From contig OZ287699.1 in the NCBI GenBank assembly GCA_965649825.1, positions 1,426,001-1,490,000 of the forward strand: a stretch of 64,000 bases of DNA. Direction: 5' to 3'. A program made the position numbers and the translations under genes. The notes under the pieces are model-generated. The model ran no database searches, was not told where the DNA came from, and saw only the letters and a program-made list of their open reading frames with translations. The DNA comes from Penicillus capitatus (lineage: Eukaryota; Chlorophyta). This document shows, in pieces, positions 59,195 through 64,000 of the stretch (within the stretch, counting starts at the first letter, position 1; the number at the start of each line of letters is the position of its first letter).

Positions 59195-61642
59195 ATGAGT
59201 TGCCGATCCACCTCCTTCAGGCCATTCGCTGCAACTTCGGCGCCGCGAGTTCTGACCCGCTCCAGACGCGTCCAGTGGAATGGCGCGACGTCAGCAGGGC
59301 GCATGGAACACAGAGGGCGGTATGGAGGCAGAAGAGAGGCGATGACAGAACCGGCGAGTGTCGAAAATGAAGATCAGAGTGCGGAAGCGTTGCCCTTGGG
59401 AGAGTTGGTCTACCAGCCTCTTTCAACATCCGAGCGCCTTTGGACCTCGTTTCGCTTGATCTTCGCTCTTCCTTGGCGTCGATTCAAAAAGGGATCTATT
59501 TTGTCCTTTGAAGTCTGTCGAGTCCTTTCTCTCGTCCATTCCCACATGTCTGTCTCAGTTGTCGGATGAGATTCTCGAAGTGAAGCCCTCGCAGTTTTCA
59601 AAAGAGCTGAGTCTTCCAGCCATCTGCGAGGCGCTCATTAAGGCTTCATACGATCCTCGTGTCCGTGGGGTCTTTGTAAAGATCGGGCCATTGGACTGTG
59701 GATGGGCAAAGCTTAAAGAAATCCGCCGCCATTTGGAGTTCTTTAACGCATCTGGAAAATTCTCAATTGCATACCTTGACGCCGGTGGTGAGAAGGAGTA
59801 CTTCGTGGCCTCAGCCTTTCAGGAAATATACGTTCCACCGTCAGGCAATGTCTATCTTCGAGGAATCGCGCTTTCAGGTTATTCTTTGCTGGGTGGATGC
59901 GTGATATGGATCTGGGATATAGGCACTTTTTTGCGTGGTGCATTGGACAAGGCGGGTATAGAGCCACAGGTGAAACGCATTGGCAACTACAAGTCGGCTG
60001 GCGATCAGCTTCTACGCGAGGAGATGTCAGACTACCAAAAAGAACAACTCCAAGCTCTGTTAGACGACATCTACAACGGTAGTGATCTCTGCCCCTTGTC
60101 ATGAAACTGTCATGTGCATTTGCAGGTTTCGTCGAGGAAGTGGCCAAGAGTCGAAACATCACAGTAAATGCCGTCGAAGATGCAATCGAAGAAGGCTATG
60201 TAGCGATGGAGGACTATCAAAAAGCAGGATTATTCACGGGTTTGAAATACAAGTATCCTTTTGCTGTTCGCCGTTCTTGTGTTATTGACATCATACGGCA
60301 GAGATGAGATCGTGGATATGTTGAAAGAGCGATTGAAGATGAAAGATAAGAAGAAGAAACTAAAGAGAGTGAGTTTGAGGAAATATAAAGGTGTTTCGCC
60401 CTCTGCCTTTGGTCTCAATCGAGGGAAGAAATCGATTGCCATCGTCCGTGCTTCAGGCGCCATCACGAACTCCGAGAATAATGGATTGTTTGCCACTCCT
60501 TCAATTACGCCAAAGGAAGTCATCCGAGACCTTCGAAAAGCAGCAGATATGAAGAATGTGGTAGCCATTGTTTTGAGAGTTGACAGTCCTGGTGGCGACG
60601 CCTTGGCAAGTGATCTTATGTGGAGAGAGATCGTCCGTGTGTCGCAAGAGAAGCCTGTTGTTGCATCGATGTCTGATCTGGCAGCATCTGGTGGATATTA
60701 CTTGGCTATGGCAGCAAAGAAGATTGTGGCAGAAGATCTGACACTGACAGGATCGATTGGCATCATCCTTGCCAAGATTGGTCTGGGTGAGCTCTACAAG
60801 AAACTCGGGTAGCACACATCGACATGCGCATTCAGAATCGAACAGAACAAGCTGTTGTGTAGAATTGGCAAAGAGATCTTGTCAAAGGGACGTTATGCTG
60901 AGCTGTTTGCAGACAATCGAAGCTTTACGGAAGACGAAGATGCTTATTTTACAAAACTGGCTGACTATGCGTACACCTCGTTTCGAGACAAAGCGGCAGA
61001 GAGTCGTGGATTGACATCAGAGCAGATGCAGGAGTGTGCACAGGTGAGATGGCTCTCACATTCTACAGGAAGGTGTCTATGCTGTCGAATGAAGGGTCGC
61101 GTGTGGTCTGGATCGAGAGCTGTGGACATTGGATTGGTGGATGCTCTTGGAGGTATTCAACGCGCCATCGCCATCGCAAAGCAATCGGCAAATCTGAAAG
61201 AGGATGCCAAAGTTCGAGTCATCGAGATATCCCGGACAAAGGGATCTATAATAGCTATGCTCCAGGTGGGCGCATCGAATTCTGTTCCATCCATTTCTCA
61301 CATGCATAACAACAAATGTGTGTGGTGCAGTCGATGGGTTCTGCAACAAATGCTGTTGTATCGATCGCTTTCTTGGTTTGGGGCATCGTCTCCGTCTTCA
61401 TCTCGAAAGAGGGCTTTGGATTCATTAATGCGGCTGTGAGCATTGTGCTTGGCAGTCTAGGACTGCTCAGTCTGGTGCCCAAGGCGGATGACGAGCTTTG
61501 GGAATACACCATGGAAGACATCAATGTGACTGGCTCTAAGACAATGCGTATCCTTCCGCAGGCCATCATGGACATGGACACATTTCTGACTTCCAAATCT
61601 ATTGCTCCGCCATTCAAAGAGCTGCTGAAGAAGCTCCTCTGA
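59195..61642 (+). CDS. SPPA: SppA protease IV, plant thylakoid type
   Basis: A serine protease of the signal-peptide-peptidase A family. The match to plant SPPA1 is close. ELVYQPLSTSERLWTSFRLI and FALPWRRFKKGSILSFEV form the N-terminus. The first half then has AICEALIKASYDPRVRGVFV, GWAKLKEIRRHLEFFNASGK and ALDKAGIEPQVKRIGNYKSA with the general-base Lys. DEIVDMLKERLKMKDKKKK is the hinge. The second half has VVAIVLRVDSPGGDALASDL, SDLAASGGYYLAMAAKKIVA with the nucleophile Ser, LTGSIGIILAKIGLGELYKK and GRVWSGSRAVDIGLVDALGG. Both catalytic residues are intact. The last exon adds a membrane stretch (VVSIAFLVWGIVSVFISK). ATG 59195 gives an Arg/Ser-rich leader (MSCRSTSFRPFAATSAPRVL) like a transit peptide; ATG 59342 (MTEPASVENEDQ) is the alternative. 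Confidence 0.9.
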
Positions 61643-62053
61643 GCAGATCGCGCGCACAAGCTTTCTTCACATAGTTTTTATTACAAACTGTCGAGAGGAT
61701 TTTTTAAGTGTCATTGTTATGGTCTCCTTCCATTTTTGGGTAATAGATAGGATCAATCAAACAGAACGACAGGGACTTTCCCGGCAGTGCAATACGATAG
61801 GTATTGAGACAATGGGTTTGATCATATATTGGGGACCATCTCACATTCTAGCCACTACGAGCCTCATTGGAAAAAACACACAGAGCACTTCTTCAGTCTA
61901 AAAAATCCTATGACGAAAAGCCCAAAGAGGGAGGTGAGGCGGCATAGGCTGTTTCATTGACAAAACACGGCCACTAAATCGGTAGGTGGGTCAGGTAGGT
62001 AGAGTGGTGGTGTAGTCCTCTTGATTAATTAAATTGCTACTGTGAAATGTCAT
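61643..62053 (+). other. intergenic region between convergent SppA and MAP65 genes
   Basis: About 410 bp holding the 3' ends of two convergent genes. AT-rich, with one weak 60-codon frame and no recognised gene, RNA or repeat. Confidence 0.5.
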
Positions 62054-64000
62054 TCAGAACGTTGGTCGTCTTTTAGAAGACGCGGCGACAGATGAGGATT
62101 GTCCAACGACAGAGACATTCCTCTTCAAGGCATCGAGATTCAGTGCGGGAGGTGGTAATGACCTATACGGTTCGTGTATGATAGGCATCACATCTTCCAT
62201 GTCTTCATCTCCTGAAGTTGTGTTTCCATTCGAATCTGCACCAGATGCTTCTTTGGAAACAGCAATCTCCTGAGAAACGGGTTTTGTTGGTGTACGCGGA
62301 ATACCAGACTTCACGAGAGTGTCATGTCCAGCTCTCGATGATGATGAGGATGATGAGGATGACGTCGCCATCTGTCCATTGCCCAGCAATTGATCCAGCC
62401 TCTCTTGCAGTGGATGGTAATCTGTTTGGGCATTCTTGAACAGGTGGCTGCATTTGTTTTCTCTGATCGCTGAACCCAAACTTGTTTGTGGACGAGCGAT
62501 TCTCGATCGTCCTTCTCCGAGACAGATGGACTTGGAATTGGATCCTGGTGTCAATCGACCTCTTGTGGAATCGCGGCCACTTCGACAGGGCGTCATGTCT
62601 GGCATGGCGCTCTTTCTTCCGCTTGGTGTTTGCCGTCCACTCTGCTGTGTCTTTTTTCCATTCTTCGTCGATCTGGATGATGGTGGAGGCGCTTGCAGTT
62701 CGTAAGTCTCCAGCACTTGCCTTCGATAGTCCACCCCATCGAACACAAACGGTTGGTGTTCGGTTCTTTCCCATTCCATGATGACGCTGTCGAGCTTTTC
62801 GATCATGGATGGAAGTCTGTCTCTGAGTTTGCCTGCTTTGATGGCTCTCTGCAGTTTTCGATTGGAATCACGCCCACGATAGCGATCACCATCACGCTCA
62901 TAAGAGGTCAGCCAGTCAATCTCTGAACGTGCGGACTCTAGTTCTCTGATCATGGTCAAAATTGCAGATCTTCTCTCAGCTAATGTAGTCAGCTGCGTCA
63001 GTGTTCGTGTCAACCGTGCCAATGCATTTGCCAAGTGCCCTGCACTGGGCACATCTCCCGATTCCTCGCAATGTTTTATGTCTTGCACATCTTGCGGCAG
63101 TGGCAGATGTCCCGTGTCGCAAACACTCTGTATCTCTTCGATTTTCTTCCCAATGAGATCTTTCAAGATTCGAGCTTTCGCTGTCTCTTGCCTGTGGATC
63201 TCCTCTCTGGCTTTGTCAAATGTCTTTGTGTGTAAGCGTGCCGGACCTTCCATCAATCGTGTGAGAATACTTCGATCAAGATCGTCGGAGGACATCTGCA
63301 AAGCATTCCAAAGACTCAAAAGCGTCTCCTTCATGTATAGCATCTCATTTTCGCGCCTAGAGCGTTCGGTTGTCAGTGAAGATATCTTCTTCTCCAAGGA
63401 AGAAAATGAATCTTCACTGAGATTCGGCAGTCTCTGATGCGAAAAAGGAAAAGCCATGCCTGAAAGACAAAGGATGAGACTGAGCGACCAATTGCAGATG
63501 GACTGGCTTACTCGATATGCTTTGCTCTATAAATTCCAGACTCTGATGTACTGTCTTTGCAACTTCGATTGGGTCGTGGCCCAATTCAGAACACAACACT
63601 TTTAAGGGCCTCCATAGAGATTCAAGTCTTGTCATTCGTCGCGTTCTTTCAGCCAGGAATGAGTCCAATTCGCACTTTAAGTAATTCATATCTCCCTCAG
63701 TGATGTTACACTGACAACAAACACACCATCAACAATGAACGATCAGAACAGTCTCTCGCGTACATTCGGATCATCGAAATCAATACTGTCTTCTTGTCCT
63801 TGACCAAACTGTTGTCGAAGTGCGTTGACTTTTCCGAGGAGATCTGCCCAAGGCGGACACACAGGTCACGAGAGCAGAGAGAGTGACAGGCAGTAAGTAT
63901 GTCACCCGTAAATTCTGCGATGCGTTGTTCCTTCACTTTTTGACATTGATCTCGGAGACATATCATTCGATCCAATCTCTCCTTCAAGGTCATATCCAAC
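62054..64000 (-). CDS. MAP65/Ase1/PRC1 microtubule bundling protein (5' end outside window)
   Basis: Cross-links antiparallel microtubules in the spindle midzone. Running inward from the right edge: LKERLDRMICLRDQCQKVKE and IAEFTGDILTACHSLC, then MNYLKCELDSFLAERTRRMT with LCSELGHDPIEVAKTVHQSL. The conserved core is in the last exon: SSLEKKISSLTTERSRRENE and LLSLWNALQMSSDDLDRSIL, followed by the microtubule-binding signature ARSEIDWLTSYERDGDRYRG, KLQRAIKAGKLRDRLPSMIE and MEWERTEHQPFVFDGVDYRR. The C-terminal ~210 residues are a disordered, Ser/Thr/Pro- and basic-rich tail (SGRQTPSGRKSAMPDMTPCR) with a poly-Ser run, typical of CDK- and Aurora-regulated tails. It ends SSSVAASSKRRPTF. The tail's TPxxK/R sites suggest mitotic phosphoregulation, by inference. 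Confidence 0.9.
62336..62372 (+). repeat. short GAT/GAG-type trinucleotide run coding for poly-Ser
   Basis: A run of gat/gag triplets on the plus strand, read as about nine to ten Ser codons in the disordered tail of the MAP65 homologue on the minus strand. A likely length-variable coding microsatellite. Confidence 0.7.

Noticed and set aside
1-64000. tRNA, rRNA, CRISPR, transposon or bacterial operon signals
   Set aside because: No tRNA T-loop with matching acceptor, no rRNA-like blocks, no repeat-spacer array, no transposase or terminal inverted repeats were seen by eye on either strand.

Overview
This is eukaryotic nuclear DNA from a compact, intron-bearing protist genome. Coding sequence is split by very short GT-AG introns, mostly 45-61 nt where I could place them by codon phase. 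Genes lie close together on both strands, often head to head. No rRNA, tRNA, CRISPR or transposon was seen. The best-preserved clues to lineage are a plant/cyanobacterial-type SppA protease, a PLIP-type plastid phospholipase, serine O-acetyltransferase, a plant-type two-domain phosphoethanolamine methyltransferase, two CDPK-like kinases, and a pair of large HPR/RAP-type organellar RNA-binding proteins. Together they suggest a plastid-bearing or formerly photosynthetic protist, possibly a chromerid-like or other myzozoan alveolate. That lineage call is inference only.

Layout. 0-5 kb: N-terminus of an ABC-type transporter (-), 4-hydroxyphenylpyruvate dioxygenase (+), and a secreted Cys/Lys-rich repeat protein (+). 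5-16 kb: condensin subunit 2/CAP-H (+), class II histone deacetylase (-), an SMP/C2 extended-synaptotagmin-like protein (+), and chaperonin CCT-theta (+). 16-27 kb: V-ATPase catalytic subunit A (-), a small TMEM42-like DMT membrane protein (-), a CaMK/CDPK-like kinase (+), an unknown basic coiled-coil protein (-), a second related kinase (-), and APC/C subunit 5 (-). 27-38 kb: a coiled-coil protein (+), a weak hypothetical (-), phosphoethanolamine N-methyltransferase (-), a ~1250-residue helical repeat protein (-), and a divergent RAP-domain protein (+). 38-50 kb: Elongator subunit ELP2 (-), a kelch protein (+), RNA polymerase I subunit A49 (-), PLIP-like lipase (+), PAQR receptor-like membrane protein (-), a small hypothetical (-), and serine O-acetyltransferase (+). 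50-64 kb: a hypothetical with a 29-residue tandem duplication (-), a 34-bp tandem repeat, a very large ZFYVE26/spastizin homologue (-), plastid-type SppA (+), and a MAP65/Ase1/PRC1 homologue (-) that runs off the right edge.

Most genes are housekeeping and functionally unlinked, as expected in a eukaryote: chromosome condensation, APC/C, spindle midzone, Pol I, Elongator, CCT and V-ATPase. The distinctive content is the Cys/Lys-rich secreted protein, the HPR/RAP pair sharing one promoter region, the inverted pair of kinases, the plastid-type enzymes, and the short introns of nearly constant length. Exon joins were worked out by eye from splice signals, codon phase and family alignment, so gene ends are firmer than internal joins; 5' ends marked as uncertain are truly unresolved.
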